DNA of 64,000 bases from Streptomyces filamentosus (GCF_014654895.1 NZ_BNBE01000001.1:2703001-2767000); one strand, 5' to 3'. Positions 1 to 14,536 are shown, counted from the stretch's first letter. A program made the numbers and translations. The notes: generated by a model not told the origin, from the letters alone.

Positions 1-380
1 ATGTTCGACAGCACGTGGTAGAGGGCGAAGAAGAACGGCGACTGGGCGAGGATGGGAAGGCACGAGGAGAGCGGGTTGGTGCCCGTCTCCTTGTACAGCT
101 TCATCATCTCTTCGGACTGACGCTGCTTGTCGCTCTTGTAGCGCTCCTGGATCGCCTTCATCTTCGGCTGGAGCGCCTGCATGTTCCGCGTCGACTTGAT
201 CTGCTTCACGAAGAGCGGGATCAGGCAGATGCGGATCAGCACCACGAGGGACACGATCGACAGGCCCCAGGCCCAGCCCGTGTCGGGGCCGAAGATGGCC
301 CCGTACAGCTTGTGGAACTGGACGATGACCCAGGAAACGGGCCAGGTGATGAAGCTGAACAGACTGGCAATCGTGTCCAC
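1..380 (-). CDS. yidC: Membrane protein insertase YidC/Oxa1 (N-terminal part, runs off the window)
   Basis: Inserts membrane proteins into the cytoplasmic membrane, alone or with SecYEG. About 126 residues are visible from a GTG start at 380; the rest lies beyond base 1. The opening hydrophobic segment reads [17 protein letters not shown], followed by a second segment ([20 protein letters not shown]) and the conserved stretch with [17 protein letters not shown] and [11 protein letters not shown], typical of actinobacterial YidC. An AAGGAG Shine-Dalgarno lies inside the end of yidD, three bases separate the genes, and the order rpmH-rnpA-yidD-yidC is the standard bacterial one. The family identity is firm; the gene is cut by the window edge, not broken. 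Confidence 0.95.
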   Translation of the reverse strand, partial: MDTIASLFSFITWPVSWVIVQFHKLYGAIFGPDTGWAWGLSIVSLVVLIRICLIPLFVKQIKSTRNMQALQPKMKAIQERYKSDKQRQSEEMMKLYKETGTNPLSSCLPILAQSPFFFALYHVLSN

Positions 381-383
381 TAA

Positions 384-710
384 TCAGGCTCCTTGAGCAT
401 TGGGCGAGGTCTCTGCGGCCGGGCTCGTCTCGGCGGAGATCCCGCCCTTGTCGCCGCGCAGCGCGTTCCTGAGCATCTCGTGCCAGCGCGGACGCTTCCG
501 CGGGGGGACATGGTCCACTCCGCCGGGCGACCACGGATTGCACCGCAGGATGCGCCAGGCGGTCAGGGCGATGCCCTTGATCGCGCCATGCCGGTCTATG
601 GCCGTGAATCCGTAGTGGGAACACGACGGGTAGTACCGGCAGACGTCGCCCAGAAGAGGGCTGATCGTCCACTGGTACAGCTTGATGAGGGCGAGGAACG
701 GGTACTTCAT
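384..710 (-). CDS. yidD: Membrane protein insertion efficiency factor YidD
   Basis: Small (108 aa) membrane-associated factor that assists YidC-dependent insertion. The diagnostic core is present: [27 protein letters not shown] near the N terminus, followed by [17 protein letters not shown]; the three cysteines and the NPWxPGG motif are family hallmarks. The C-terminal 25 residues ([15 protein letters not shown]) are low complexity and variable in the family. Its ATG overlaps the rnpA stop (ATGA), which indicates translational coupling. Confidence 0.95.
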   Translation of the reverse strand: MKYPFLALIKLYQWTISPLLGDVCRYYPSCSHYGFTAIDRHGAIKGIALTAWRILRCNPWSPGGVDHVPPRKRPRWHEMLRNALRGDKGGISAETSPAAETSPNAQGA

Positions 711-1078
711 CGCGTACCCCCTCCCAGCAGCCGCTGGAGGGCGGCGTCCAGGTCGCGGGCCAGGTGGGCGTGGTCGGCGTCACCGGCTCCGGGCAACGCC
801 CGTACGACCACCAGGCTACCGGGGGGCAGCGTGGACAGCCGGTCGCGGACGAGGTGGCGCAGACGACGCTTCACCTGGTTGCGGACGACCGCACCGCCCA
901 CGGCCTTGCTCACGACGAAACCCGCACGCGTCGGGGGAGCGCTCTCCCCAGGCGCGTGCGGGTCCGTTGCACCGCTTCGTAGGTGGACGACGAGGAGCGG
1001 GCGACCGGCCCGGCGTCCTCGACGTACCGCGGTTGCGAAGTCCTCGCGCCGCCTCAGCCGATTCTCGGTAGGCAGCAC
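707..1078 (-). CDS. rnpA: Ribonuclease P protein component
   Basis: Protein subunit of RNase P, which trims 5' leaders of pre-tRNAs together with the rnpB RNA. At 123 aa it has the expected length. It begins [21 protein letters not shown] and carries the RNR signature region near residue 65-85 ([20 protein letters not shown]), including the basic stretch that binds the RNA. It lies 21 bases downstream of rpmH, the universal arrangement, and overlaps yidD by four bases. Confidence 0.96.
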   Translation of the reverse strand: MLPTENRLRRREDFATAVRRGRRAGRPLLVVHLRSGATDPHAPGESAPPTRAGFVVSKAVGGAVVRNQVKRRLRHLVRDRLSTLPPGSLVVVRALPGAGDADHAHLARDLDAALQRLLGGGTR

Positions 1079-1099
1079 GTCATGACCTGTTTAAGTGGA

Positions 1100-1237
1100 T
1101 CAGGCGGACAGGCTCGCGCGACCCTTGGCACGGCGGTTCGCCAGGATGGCGCGGCCGGCACGGGTACGCATGCGCAGGCGGAAGCCGTGGGTCTTCGCGC
1201 GACGACGGTTGTTCGGCTGGAAGGTGCGCTTGCTCAC
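1100..1237 (-). CDS. rpmH: 50S ribosomal protein L34
   Basis: Very short ribosomal protein, 45 aa from a GTG start. The sequence [20 protein letters not shown] followed by [20 protein letters not shown] is the textbook L34 pattern, highly basic. It is divergent from dnaA across about 360 bases and heads the rpmH-rnpA-yidD-yidC operon. Identification rests on direct motif recognition and context, with no plausible alternative. Confidence 0.98.
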   Translation of the reverse strand: MSKRTFQPNNRRRAKTHGFRLRMRTRAGRAILANRRAKGRASLSA

Positions 1238-1594
1238 TCGGGGGCTCCAGAAATGATTCGGGTGGTGGCGGGACATCGCCTGGCTGTCACCGTGCGCCCA
1301 CGAGTAGCTCGCAATACGCCCGAGTGCACCGCTTCGTGATCACATAGAGTGACCTTTGCCCATCGGAGGCAGGCGGCAGCAGCCATCGACAACTCGACCT
1401 GGTTACGGTACGCGCGGCTACGCCATCCGGTCAAACCGACCCGTTGACGGGGCCGCTTGTACACAGGCTGTGGACAACAACTTGAACGACGTCAGCCGCC
1501 CCGACTACCGTGGCCGGACTCGACTATCTCTTCCGTTCTGTTCTTATCGTCCCGAGAACCACACATTCGTGGGACCTGCGAGAAAGCGTGCCCC
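1238..1594. promoter_or_regulatory. Divergent rpmH/dnaA intergenic region with two DnaA boxes
   Basis: The 357-bp spacer carries no gene. Two 9-mers face each other: TTGTACACA at 1457-1465 and TGTGGACAA at 1469-1477 (TTGTCCACA on the minus strand, the preferred Streptomyces box). A pair of DnaA boxes before dnaA fits the known autoregulation of this gene in Streptomyces. TTGACG at 1444-1449 is a possible -35 element, but I see no convincing -10, so the promoter itself is not placed. Confidence 0.7.
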
Positions 1595-3379
1595 GTGGCT
1601 GACGTACCTGCCGATCTTGCCGCAGTGTGGCCACGCGTGCTCGACCAGCTGCTCGGAGAAGGACAGCAGGGCATCGAGCCCAAGGACAAACAGTGGATCG
1701 AGCGCTGCCAGCCGCTCGCCCTGGTCGCGGACACGGCGCTGCTCGCCGTCCCCAACGAATGGGGCAAGCGCGTCCTGGAGGGCCGGCTGGCCCCGCTGAT
1801 CAGCGAGACCCTCAGCCGCGAGTGCGGCCGGCCGATCCGGATCGCGATCACCGTCGACGACTCCGTCGGCGAGCCGGCCCCCGCGCCCTCACCCGGACGG
1901 CCGCCGCAGCAGCCCCGTTACGACGAGCGCCCGCCGGCCGAGCCGTACGAGGGCTACGGCCACCGCGCGCTCCCCGACGACGGGCTGCCCACCGCCCGCC
2001 CGGCCTATCCGGACTACCAGCAGCCGCCGCGCCCCGAGCCGGGCGCCTGGCCGCGGTCCCAGGAGGACCTCTCCTGGCAGCAGCCGCGCCTCGGCGGCTT
2101 CCCCGAGCGCGCCCCGTACACCGGCCCGGCCGCCCCGGAGCCCACCGGCCGCCCGCGGTACGACGAGCCCGCCCGCGGCTACGAGCAGCCGCAGCGGTCC
2201 GAGCGCGCCGAGCTTCCGGCGCCGGGTCCCGGCCCGGTGCCGCGGCCCGGTCCGGGGCCTGGCGGCCAGGGTGCGGGGTCCGGCGTCGGCCAGGGCTCCC
2301 TCGGCGGTTCCGGTACGGGCTCCGGCTCCGGCGGGCCCGGCGAGCCGCACGCGCGCCTGAACCCCAAGTACCTCTTCGACACCTTCGTCATCGGTTCCTC
2401 GAACCGCTTCGCCCACGCGGCCGCGGTCGCGGTGGCCGAGGCGCCGGCGAAGGCGTACAACCCGCTCTTCATCTACGGCGAGTCGGGGCTCGGCAAGACG
2501 CACCTGCTGCACGCGATCGGGCACTACGCGCGGAGCCTCTACCCGGGCACGCGCGTGCGGTACGTGAGCTCGGAGGAGTTCACCAACGAGTTCATCAACT
2601 CGATCCGCGACGGCAAGGGCGACGCCTTCCGCAAGCGCTACCGGGACGTGGACATCCTGCTGGTCGACGACATCCAGTTCCTCGCGAGCAAGGAGTCGAC
2701 GCAGGAGGAGTTCTTCCACACCTTCAACACCCTGCACAACGCGAACAAGCAGATCGTGCTCTCCTCGGACCGGCCGCCCAAGCAGCTGGTCACCCTGGAG
2801 GACCGGCTGCGGAACCGCTTCGAGTGGGGACTCACCACCGACGTGCAGCCGCCGGAGCTGGAGACGCGCATCGCGATCCTCCGCAAGAAGGCGGTGCAGG
2901 AGCAGCTGAACGCCCCGCCGGAGGTGCTGGAGTTCATCGCCTCCCGGATCTCGCGGAACATCCGCGAGCTGGAGGGCGCGCTGATCCGGGTGACGGCCTT
3001 CGCGAGCCTCAACCGGCAGCCGGTGGACCTGGGGCTGACCGAGATCGTCCTCAAGGACCTGATCCCGGGCGGCGAGGACTCGTCCCCGGAGATCACCGCG
3101 CCGGCCATCATGGCGGCGACCGCCGACTACTTCGGGCTGACGGTGGAGGACCTCTGCGGCTCCTCCCGCAGCCGCGTCCTGGTGACGGCCCGCCAGATCG
3201 CCATGTACCTGTGCCGCGAGCTCACCGACCTGTCGCTGCCGAAGATCGGCGCGCAGTTCGGCGGCCGGGACCACACGACCGTCATGCACGCGGACCGGAA
3301 GATCCGCGCCCTGATGGCGGAGCGGCGCTCCATCTACAACCAGGTGACCGAGCTGACCAACCGCATCAAGAACGGCTGA
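1595..3379 (+). CDS. dnaA: Chromosomal replication initiator DnaA
   Basis: Binds DnaA boxes and opens oriC. I chose the GTG at 1595 (reading [20 protein letters not shown]), because it matches Streptomyces DnaA; the open frame upstream to 1457 is not family-like. This gives 594 aa. Domain I is about residues 1-90. Domain II (about 90-255) is long, Pro/Gly/Tyr-rich and low complexity, as is usual in this genus though shorter than the 656-aa S. coelicolor protein as I recall it. The AAA+ domain has Walker [10 protein letters not shown] near 295 and Walker B LLVDDIQF near 355. Domain IV ends with the signature [12 protein letters not shown] near 559-570, which binds DNA. A weak Shine-Dalgarno (AGAAAG) precedes the start. 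Confidence 0.98.
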   Translation: MADVPADLAAVWPRVLDQLLGEGQQGIEPKDKQWIERCQPLALVADTALLAVPNEWGKRVLEGRLAPLISETLSRECGRPIRIAITVDDSVGEPAPAPSPGRPPQQPRYDERPPAEPYEGYGHRALPDDGLPTARPAYPDYQQPPRPEPGAWPRSQEDLSWQQPRLGGFPERAPYTGPAAPEPTGRPRYDEPARGYEQPQRSERAELPAPGPGPVPRPGPGPGGQGAGSGVGQGSLGGSGTGSGSGGPGEPHARLNPKYLFDTFVIGSSNRFAHAAAVAVAEAPAKAYNPLFIYGESGLGKTHLLHAIGHYARSLYPGTRVRYVSSEEFTNEFINSIRDGKGDAFRKRYRDVDILLVDDIQFLASKESTQEEFFHTFNTLHNANKQIVLSSDRPPKQLVTLEDRLRNRFEWGLTTDVQPPELETRIAILRKKAVQEQLNAPPEVLEFIASRISRNIRELEGALIRVTAFASLNRQPVDLGLTEIVLKDLIPGGEDSSPEITAPAIMAATADYFGLTVEDLCGSSRSRVLVTARQIAMYLCRELTDLSLPKIGAQFGGRDHTTVMHADRKIRALMAERRSIYNQVTELTNRIKNG

Positions 3380-3558
3380 CGGCTCCTCAGCGCGGCCGGT
3401 GCCCCCGGTCCACAGCCCGTGCCCGCACTGCGCGGCACGGGCTTCGCGCATCCCCAACCTGTGTACGGCCGCCGGGCCGTGACGGCCCGCGCCGAGGGCC
3501 GTGCACCGCCTGTGCACAGTTGGCCGGGCGCGGCCCGCAGGGCCGCGCGGGCGCTCCC

Positions 3559-3594
3559 GAAGGGCGCCCCGGGACACCTCCCGGGGCGCCCTTC
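3559..3594 (+). terminator. Strong hairpin downstream of dnaA
   Basis: Perfect 16-bp inverted repeat: arm GAAGGGCGCCCCGGGA (3559-3574), loop CACC, matching arm 3579-3594. There is no T-tract, as is common in Streptomyces. It stands 180 bases after the dnaA stop and before the DnaA-box field, so it plausibly keeps dnaA transcription out of oriC. Confidence 0.75.
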
Positions 3595-3647
3595 GGCGTC
3601 CCCGGAAGGCGTCGGCGGAAGGCTGTGGAAGCCGCTGGGGGGGCGTC

Positions 3648-3691
3648 CGTGAGAGCGCTGGAAGGCGTCCGAGAGAGCGGTGGAAGGCGTC
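3648..3691 (+). repeat. 22-bp tandem repeat upstream of oriC
   Basis: Two adjacent 22-bp copies (3648-3669 and 3670-3691) agree at 20 of 22 positions. Each ends in GGAAGGCGTC, which occurs a third time at 3604-3613. The block lies between the dnaA hairpin and the first DnaA box. No function is recognisable; it may be a simple duplication or an unrecognised protein-binding array. Confidence 0.6.
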
Positions 3692-3794
3692 GGCGGGGGT
3701 GGCGAAACGCGTCTGCGGGGGCGTCAGGAGGCTCTGGTGAGAGCGGAGAGCGGCTCGAGGCCGGAGGGCCGTGTTCGATTGCCGCGTCCTGGTG

Positions 3795-4365
3795 GCGAGT
3801 TCTCCACAGATTGCGGGATGATCTCCCGTCCACAGGGTGGGGACTGCGAAGTTATCCGGAACGTGTCCACAGGCGGAGCTGGGGAGAGTCCATCACTCCA
3901 GCTCAGAGGGGTGTGGATTTGTTGGAAACCTTCATCCACAGGCTGTGGATGAATCTTCCGTCCACAGGGGGCGGGATGAGTTGTCCACTGGCTACCCACA
4001 GGGAGAGGGCTGTTGCCCACAGCTTCTCCACACCGCTGTCCACTGTTCGGCAACAAAACACCCCCAGTCACCGGTGAGAGTGAAAGCCGTCACACCAAGG
4101 GAGACGTTTGGGCTGTGGGGAACCTGGGGAAAGCTGGGGACAGTGCTGGGGAGAACTACCCCTCGCCTGTGTATCGGGTGTGCAGAACTTTCGGATGTCC
4201 ACAGAGAGCCGTGGTTTTCCACTGGTTCCACCCACAGGGGCAGTGGACAAAAAACCTGCCCTGACCTGCGTGGACGACGTTATCCACCGTTTCCACAGGC
4301 CCTACTACTACTCCCACTCATAGTTAGCTCGGGAATCGTTTTGAAGCGGGGCCTGTGCACAACTC
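3795..4365. other. Chromosomal replication origin oriC
   Basis: Non-coding region between dnaA and dnaN with about 18 DnaA-box-like 9-mers. Plus-strand boxes start at 3800, 3826, 3863, 3932, 3958, 3981, 4013, 4024, 4036, 4195, 4215, 4280 and 4289; minus-strand boxes start at 3912, 3944, 4114, 4242 and 4354. TTGTCCACT at 3981 and its complement at 4242 are closest to the Streptomyces consensus TTGTCCACA. Most others differ by one or two bases, the usual pattern of many weak boxes. 3932/3944 form a tight inverted pair. AT content rises locally around 4290-4350 (the run ACTACTACTCCCACTCATAG and after), a possible unwinding site. The 124 bases up to dnaN must hold the dnaN promoter, which I cannot place. 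Confidence 0.93.
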
Positions 4366-4489
4366 GGCACCGGAGCCCCGACCTGCCCTCGTCGCGACTT
4401 GACCCCGAGCCGCGACGAGTGTCGGCGGCGTACGTCAGACTGGATCCCGCAGTCGACGAAGAGCCAGCAACAAGCAGGAGGCGGTTCCG

Positions 4490-5620
4490 GTGAAGATCCG
4501 GGTGGAGCGCGATGTACTCGCGGAGGCGGTGGCCTGGGTGGCCCGCAGCCTTCCGGCCCGTCCGCCGGCGCCCGTACTCGCGGGCCTTCTGCTGAAGGCC
4601 GAGGACGGCGCGCTGAGCTTCTCGAGCTTCGACTACGAGGTCTCCGCCCGCGTCTCCGTCGAGGCCGAGGTCGAGGAGGACGGCACCGTCCTCGTCTCCG
4701 GCCGCCTCCTCGCCGACATCTGCCGCGCCCTCCCCAACCGTCCGGTGGAGATCTCCACAGACGGTGTACGGGCGACCGTGGTCTGCGGCTCCTCCCGCTT
4801 CACCCTCCACACCCTCCCTGTGGAGGAGTACCCGGCGCTGCCGGAGATGCCCACCGCCACCGGCACCGTCCCCGGCGAGGTCTTCGCGGCCGCCGCCGCC
4901 CAGGTCGCCATCGCCGCCGGCCGCGACGACACGCTGCCCGTCCTCACCGGTGTGCGCATCGAGATCGAGGGCGACACCGTCACCCTGGCCTCCACCGACC
5001 GCTACCGCTTCGCGGTCCGCGAGTTCCTGTGGAAGCCGGAGTCCCCGGACGCCTCCGCCGTCGCGCTGGTGCCCGCCAAGACCCTCCTGGACACCGCCAA
5101 GGCCCTCACCAGCGGTGACACCGTCACCCTGGCGCTCTCCGGCTCCGGCCAGGGCGAGGGCCTCATCGGCTTCGAGGGCGCGGGCCGCCGCACCACCACC
5201 CGCCTGCTGGAGGGCGACCTCCCGAAGTACCGCACGCTCTTCCCCACCGAGTTCAACTCGGTCGCGGTGATCGAGACCGCCCCCTTCGTGGAGGCCGTCA
5301 AGCGCGTGGCCCTGGTCGCCGAGCGCAACACCCCGGTCCGCCTCAGCTTCGAGCAGGGCGTGCTCATCCTGGAGGCCGGTTCCAGCGACGACGCACAGGC
5401 TGTGGAAAGGGTCGACGCGCAGCTGGACGGCGACGACATCTCGATCGCCTTCAACCCGACCTTCCTCCTGGACGGCCTCAGCGCGATCGACTCCCCCGTC
5501 GCCCAGCTCTCCTTCACGACCTCGACCAAGCCGGCGCTGCTGAGCGGCCGCCCGGCCGTGGACGCGGAGGCGGACGAGGCCTACAAGTACCTGATCATGC
5601 CGGTGCGCCTGAGCGGCTGA
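4490..5620 (+). CDS. dnaN: DNA polymerase III sliding clamp (beta subunit)
   Basis: Ring-shaped processivity clamp of the replicative polymerase; 376 aa, the family length. It starts at GTG 4490, nine bases after a perfect AGGAGG at 4476-4481. Three repeated clamp domains can be traced, beginning MKIRVERDVLAEAVAWVARS, then the central LPVLTGVRIEIEGDTVTLAS, and ending YKYLIMPVRLSG; the C-terminal MPVRL is diagnostic of the peptide-binding pocket region. It lies immediately after oriC on the same strand as dnaA. Confidence 0.98.
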   Translation: MKIRVERDVLAEAVAWVARSLPARPPAPVLAGLLLKAEDGALSFSSFDYEVSARVSVEAEVEEDGTVLVSGRLLADICRALPNRPVEISTDGVRATVVCGSSRFTLHTLPVEEYPALPEMPTATGTVPGEVFAAAAAQVAIAAGRDDTLPVLTGVRIEIEGDTVTLASTDRYRFAVREFLWKPESPDASAVALVPAKTLLDTAKALTSGDTVTLALSGSGQGEGLIGFEGAGRRTTTRLLEGDLPKYRTLFPTEFNSVAVIETAPFVEAVKRVALVAERNTPVRLSFEQGVLILEAGSSDDAQAVERVDAQLDGDDISIAFNPTFLLDGLSAIDSPVAQLSFTTSTKPALLSGRPAVDAEADEAYKYLIMPVRLSG

Positions 5621-5627
5621 CGCCCCT

Positions 5628-5645
5628 CCCGGCCCCGCGGCCGGG
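5628..5645 (+). terminator. Short GC hairpin after dnaN
   Basis: Arms CCCGGCC and GGCCGGG (7 bp) with a CCGC loop, seven bases after the dnaN stop and without a T-tract. It is a plausible but weak terminator before gnd. Confidence 0.4.
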
Positions 5646-5756
5646 CGGTGCGCGGGGCGCGTCGACTGAGCGGCCGACCCCACAGGTGTGCGGCCGGGTC
5701 CGGGCGTAGGCTCGGACCCGGGCAGCAACCGCACACGACGCTAAAGGAACACTCTG

Positions 5757-6632
5757 ATGGAGCTCGGTCTCGTCGGTCTCGGCAAGATGGGCGGCAACAT
5801 GCGCGAGCGCATCCGCCGCGCAGGCCACACCGTCATCGGATACGACCGCAACCCGGACCTCGCCGACGTCCACAGCCTGGAAGAGCTTGTGGGCAAGCTC
5901 AAGGGTCCGCGCGTCGTCTGGGTCATGGTCCCCGCCGGTGCGGCGACCCAGTCCACCGTCGACGAGCTGGCGGAGCTGCTCTCCCCCGGCGACATCGTCG
6001 TCGACGGCGGGAACTCCCGCTGGACCGACGACGAGAAGCACGCCGAGGAGCTGGCCGCCAAGGGCATCGGCTTCGTCGACTGCGGCGTCTCCGGCGGCGT
6101 CTGGGGCCTGGAGAACGGCTACGCGCTGATGTACGGCGGCTCCGACGAGCACGTCGCCCGCGTCCAGCCGATCTTCGACGCCCTCAAGCCGGCCGGCGAG
6201 TACGGCTCCGTGCACGCGGGCAAGGTCGGCGCCGGCCACTTCGCGAAGATGGTCCACAACGGCATCGAGTACGCGATGATGCAGGCCTACGCCGAGGGCT
6301 GGGAGCTCCTGGAGAAGGTCGACTCCGTGGAGAACGTCCGCGAGATCTTCCGCTCCTGGCAGGAGGGCACGGTCATCCGTTCCTGGCTGCTCGACCTCGC
6401 GGTCAACGCACTCGACGAGGACGAGCACCTGGACCAGCTGCGCGGCTACGCGTCGGACTCCGGCGAGGGCCGGTGGACCGTCGAGGCCGCCATCGACAAC
6501 GCCGTCCCGCTCCCGGCGATCACCGCGTCGCTGTTCGCGCGGTTCGCCTCCCGGCAGGACGACTCGCCGCAGATGAAGATGATCGCCGCACTGCGCAACC
6601 AGTTCGGCGGCCACGCGGTCGAGAAGAAGTAG
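5757..6632 (+). CDS. gnd: 6-phosphogluconate dehydrogenase, decarboxylating (short form)
   Basis: Converts 6-phosphogluconate to ribulose 5-phosphate and CO2 in the oxidative pentose phosphate pathway, cytosolic. It has 291 aa, matching the short GntZ-like class rather than the 470-aa form. The N-terminal Rossmann motif is [12 protein letters not shown] (4-15); then come [11 protein letters not shown] and the substrate signature [18 protein letters not shown], with catalytic Lys in the [14 protein letters not shown] region near 160-175. The ATG at 5757 follows AAAGGAAC. Its position between dnaN and recF is typical of actinobacteria. Confidence 0.95.
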   Translation: MELGLVGLGKMGGNMRERIRRAGHTVIGYDRNPDLADVHSLEELVGKLKGPRVVWVMVPAGAATQSTVDELAELLSPGDIVVDGGNSRWTDDEKHAEELAAKGIGFVDCGVSGGVWGLENGYALMYGGSDEHVARVQPIFDALKPAGEYGSVHAGKVGAGHFAKMVHNGIEYAMMQAYAEGWELLEKVDSVENVREIFRSWQEGTVIRSWLLDLAVNALDEDEHLDQLRGYASDSGEGRWTVEAAIDNAVPLPAITASLFARFASRQDDSPQMKMIAALRNQFGGHAVEKK

Positions 6633-6691
6633 CAATCCACAGGCTGTGCACCACCCGGTGCACAGCGACCGGGGGAAGGCCGGCGCCCACC

Positions 6692-7813
6692 ATGCACGTC
6701 ACGCATCTCTCGCTGGCCGACTTCCGCTCGTACGCCCGGGCCGAGGTACCCCTCGACCCGGGCGTCACCGCTTTCGTGGGGGCGAACGGCCAGGGCAAGA
6801 CCAACCTCGTCGAGGCCGTCGGCTACCTCGCGACCCTCGGCAGCCACCGCGTCGCCGCGGACGCCCCGCTGGTGCGGATGGGCGCCGAGCGGGCCTACAT
6901 CCGGGCCGCCGTCACCCAGGGCGAGCGCTCTCAGCTGATCGAGCTCGAACTCAACCCGGGCCGCGCCAACCGCGCCCGCATCAACAGGTCCTCGCAGGTC
7001 AGGCCCCGTGACGTGCTCGGCATCCTGCGGACCGTGCTGTTCGCCCCCGAGGACCTGTCGCTGATCAAGGGCGACCCCGGCGAGCGCCGGCGCTTCCTCG
7101 ACGACCTGCTCACCGCGCGCGTGCCGCGCATGGCGGGCGTGCGCTCCGACTACGAGCGCGTCCTCAAGCAGCGCAACACGCTCCTGAAGTCGGCGGCGAT
7201 GGCCCGCCGCCACGGCGGCCGCGGCATGGACCTGTCCACCCTCGACGTCTGGGACCAGCAGCTGGCCCGGGCCGGAGCCGAGCTGCTCGCCCAGCGGCTC
7301 GACCTCGTCCACACCCTCCAGCCGCTCGCGGACAAGGCGTACGAACAGCTCGCCCCCGGCGGCGGCCCGGTCCTGCTGGAGTACAAGCCCTCCGCCCCCG
7401 GCCCCGGACACACCCGCGAGGAGCTGTACGAGCAGCTGCTCGCCGCCCTCGGCGAGGCCCGCAAGCAGGAGATCGAGCGCGGCGTCACCCTCGTCGGGCC
7501 GCACCGCGACGAGCTGCTGCTCCGCCTCGGCGACCTGCCGGCCAAGGGGTACGCGAGCCACGGCGAGTCCTGGTCGTACGCGCTGGCGCTCCGCCTGGCC
7601 TCGTACGACCTGCTGCGCGCCGAGGGCAACGAACCGGTGCTCGTCCTCGACGACGTCTTCGCCGAGCTGGACGCGCGGCGGCGCGAACGGCTCGCCGAGC
7701 TGGTCGCCCACGGCGAGCAGGTCCTGGTGACGGCCGCGGTCGACGACGACGTGCCCGGGGTGCTGACCGGCACCCGGTACGCGGTGGCCGGAGGGACGGT
7801 GGAACGCGTATGA
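6692..7813 (+). CDS. recF: DNA replication and repair protein RecF
   Basis: SMC-like ATPase that loads RecA at single-strand gaps. The product has 373 aa. Walker A GANGQGKT lies at residues 30-37. The ABC-type signature region and Walker B ([12 protein letters not shown]) are near residue 315, and the N terminus [19 protein letters not shown] is typical. The start is ATG 6692; the same frame stays open far upstream through gnd but is not coding there. The spacer from gnd contains the DnaA-box-like AATCCACAGG and a GTGCACC/GGTGCAC inverted pair. The stop overlaps the next gene by ATGA. Confidence 0.96.
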   Translation: MHVTHLSLADFRSYARAEVPLDPGVTAFVGANGQGKTNLVEAVGYLATLGSHRVAADAPLVRMGAERAYIRAAVTQGERSQLIELELNPGRANRARINRSSQVRPRDVLGILRTVLFAPEDLSLIKGDPGERRRFLDDLLTARVPRMAGVRSDYERVLKQRNTLLKSAAMARRHGGRGMDLSTLDVWDQQLARAGAELLAQRLDLVHTLQPLADKAYEQLAPGGGPVLLEYKPSAPGPGHTREELYEQLLAALGEARKQEIERGVTLVGPHRDELLLRLGDLPAKGYASHGESWSYALALRLASYDLLRAEGNEPVLVLDDVFAELDARRRERLAELVAHGEQVLVTAAVDDDVPGVLTGTRYAVAGGTVERV

Positions 7814-8370
7814 CCGGCGACGCGGAATCTTCTGCACAGCCTGTGGACAGGCCCGCGGCCCCCGAACCCTCCGGAGTCGACCTCGCCAGGGTCGCGCTGC
7901 GCGCCGCCAAGGAGCAGGCACGCGCGCGTGGGGCGGCCGCCCAGGAGAAGAAGCAGGCCCGCCGGGGCGGCGGCCTGCGCTCCGGGGCGCGCGCCGACGG
8001 ACGCGACCCCATGGCGCTCGGCGCCGCCATCAACCGGCTGCTCGCCGAGCGCGGCTGGGAGACCCCGGCGGCCGTCGGCGGCGTCATGGGCCGCTGGCCG
8101 CAGATCGTCGGCGAGGACCTGGCCAAGCACTGCGTACCGGTGAAGTACGAGGAGGAGCCGGACGCGCGCGTGCTGACCGTCCAGTGCGACTCGACCGCCT
8201 GGGCCACGCAGCTGCGGCTGCTCGCGCCGACGCTGGTCGCACGGCTGAACGAGGACCTGGGGCACGGGACGGTGCGCCTGATCAAGGTGCTGGGGCCCGG
8301 TGCGGGTGCCCGCCGGTACGGCCCGTTGCGGGCGCCCGGGTCCGTCGGGCCCGGGGACACGTACGGCTGA
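7810..8370 (+). CDS. DciA-type helicase-loader protein (DUF721)
   Basis: DUF721/DciA proteins load or recruit the replicative helicase DnaB in bacteria lacking DnaC/DnaI, as actinobacteria do. The gene encodes 186 aa and overlaps recF by four bases (ATGA). The N-terminal 60 residues are Ala/Lys/Arg-rich and disordered. The DUF721 core runs from about 75 to 165: [20 protein letters not shown], then [20 protein letters not shown], then [19 protein letters not shown]. The tail is Gly/Pro-rich. The W-PxIVG motif and LxV-CxSxAWAxQL pattern fix the family. Confidence 0.9.
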   Translation: MTGDAESSAQPVDRPAAPEPSGVDLARVALRAAKEQARARGAAAQEKKQARRGGGLRSGARADGRDPMALGAAINRLLAERGWETPAAVGGVMGRWPQIVGEDLAKHCVPVKYEEEPDARVLTVQCDSTAWATQLRLLAPTLVARLNEDLGHGTVRLIKVLGPGAGARRYGPLRAPGSVGPGDTYG

Positions 8371-10695
<2,325 letters not shown>

Positions 10696-10736
10696 GTCGG
10701 TCTCAGCTGACCGTACGAAAGGACTGACGACCAGCA

Positions 10737-13340
<2,604 letters not shown>

Positions 13341-13343
13341 AGC

Positions 13344-14018
13344 GTGAGTGGAGCCACGGGCGCCGGATCGGCGGCCGCCGGAGCTTCTGCAGGTGCTGGA
13401 GCGTACGGCGCACGTGGCTCGGCCACGGACTCCCAGGGGGTTGCGGTGACGGACACTCGGGGGCAGCAGCCCCCCTATCAGGGCTACAACGGCGCTCTGC
13501 CGGGCGAGCGCCCCGCGGCGCAGCCGACGGGCGCCTACCACCCGCCGAGGGCCTACGAGGGCACTCAGGGCGGCGGGGGCACCCAGGGCGGCCAGCAGTC
13601 CGCCTCGGCGGTGCGCAGGCCCCGCACGGGCGCGCGGACGACCCCGCGCACCCGCAAGGCGCGGCTGCGGGTGGCGAAGGCCGACCCGTGGTCGGTCATG
13701 AAGGTGAGCTTCCTGCTCTCCATCGCGCTGGGCATCTGCACGGTCGTCGCGGCGGCCGTGCTGTGGATGGTCATGGACGCCATGGGCGTCTTCTCGACGG
13801 TCGGCGGGACGATCAGCGAGGCGACGGGCTCCAACGAGTCCAACGGCTTCGACCTGCAGTCCTTCCTGTCGCTGCCGAGGGTTCTGATGTTCACCTCGGT
13901 GATCGCCGTGATCGACGTGGTCCTGATGACCGCCCTGGCGACCCTGGGCGCGTTCATCTACAACCTGTCGGCCGGCTTCGTCGGCGGCGTCGAGCTGACG
14001 CTGGCCGAGGACGAGTAG
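13344..14018 (+). CDS. DUF3566 membrane protein downstream of gyrA
   Basis: Conserved actinobacterial membrane protein of unknown biochemical role, the counterpart of the gene after gyrA in mycobacteria (Rv0007). It has 224 aa from GTG 13344, three bases after gyrA, whose last codons supply the GGAG. Residues 1-110 are a disordered Gly/Ala/Pro/Gln-rich cytoplasmic tail. Then comes ARLRVAKADPWSVMKVSFLLS and a first membrane helix (about 118-142), an outer loop, and a second helix (about 180-205) ending GAFIYNLSAGFVGGVELTLAEDE. The DPWSVMKVSF motif is characteristic of DUF3566. Confidence 0.88.
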   Translation: MSGATGAGSAAAGASAGAGAYGARGSATDSQGVAVTDTRGQQPPYQGYNGALPGERPAAQPTGAYHPPRAYEGTQGGGGTQGGQQSASAVRRPRTGARTTPRTRKARLRVAKADPWSVMKVSFLLSIALGICTVVAAAVLWMVMDAMGVFSTVGGTISEATGSNESNGFDLQSFLSLPRVLMFTSVIAVIDVVLMTALATLGAFIYNLSAGFVGGVELTLAEDE

Positions 14019-14119
14019 TCCGCGGGCGGGGGGCCACCCGGAACCGATTTTGGGACTGGCCCCCACGTGCGCTAATGTTCAGGAGTCAGCGCGGCGGGAA
14101 ACAAACCGCGAAGCGCGGC

Positions 14120-14193
14120 GGGGCTATAGCTCAGTTGGTTAGAGCGCATCCCTGATAAGGATGAGGCCACAGGTTCAAATCCTGTTAGCCCCA
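14120..14193 (+). tRNA. tRNA-Ile (GAT anticodon)
   Basis: 74-nt cloverleaf. Acceptor arm GGGGCTA (14120-14126) pairs with TAGCCCC (14186-14192), discriminator A at 14193, and CCA is not encoded. The D-arm reads AGCTCAGTTGGTTAGAGC, the T-loop is GGTTCAAATCC, and the anticodon GAT is at 14154-14156. It lies downstream of gyrA, as in many actinobacteria. Confidence 0.97.
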
Positions 14194-14201
14194 CAGCAGT
14201 G

Positions 14202-14240
14202 ATCGACCCGGACGGTTCCGCCGTCCGGGTCGATTTCTTT
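14202..14240 (+). terminator. Intrinsic terminator after tRNA-Ile
   Basis: A 14-bp stem (14202-14215 with 14221-14234; arm ATCGACCCGGACGG), loop TTCCG, followed by TTTCTTT. This is a classical rho-independent terminator. Confidence 0.9.
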
Positions 14241-14340
14241 GTGTGAGGTTTGGCGCTCGTACAGGTCACCGATCGGTATCGGTCGATGTGTAGAGTGGGG
14301 ATCAGAAGTCTCCTACGTCAACGAAAGACGAGGTCGCGCG

Positions 14341-14475
14341 GTGAAGAAGCTGCTCCTGGTCGCACTGGCCGCCATCGGCGGGCTCCTCGTGTACCGCCAG
14401 ATCCAGGCGGATCGCGCCGAGCAGGACCTGTGGACGGAGGCGACCGACTCCGTGCCGTCCGGTTCCGGTGTCTGA
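14341..14475 (+). CDS. DLW-39 family microprotein
   Basis: A 44-aa protein from GTG 14341: a basic start MKKLLLVALAAIGG, one hydrophobic helix to about residue 17, then YRQIQADRAEQDLWTEATDSV. The ADRAEQDLWTEATD core with the DLW tripeptide is the hallmark of the actinobacterial DLW-39 family, usually found between gyrA and the tRNA genes as here. The function is unknown. The single N-terminal helix suggests membrane association. A strong terminator follows immediately. Confidence 0.88.
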   Translation: MKKLLLVALAAIGGLLVYRQIQADRAEQDLWTEATDSVPSGSGV

Positions 14476-14492
14476 GACCCACCCATCTGAAA

Positions 14493-14536
14493 CCGTGATC
14501 CCGGCCGCGCACCGCGCGGCCGGGATCACGGCTTTT
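14493..14536 (+). terminator. Very strong terminator after the DLW-39 gene
   Basis: Perfect 18-bp stem (14493-14510 with 14514-14531; arm CCGTGATCCCGGCCGCGC) with a three-base loop ACC, then GCTTTT. It is one of the longest perfect stems in the window. Confidence 0.92.

Noticed and set aside
1457..1594. Extension of dnaA upstream to a start at 1457
   Set aside because: The frame is open, but it would run over two DnaA boxes and the leader; the GTG at 1595 matches the Streptomyces DnaA N terminus.
1627..4077. 816-aa frame overlapping dnaA and oriC
   Set aside because: Arg/Ala/Pro-rich translation of the +1 frame of dnaA, continuing through the DnaA-box field; a GC-rich shadow frame.
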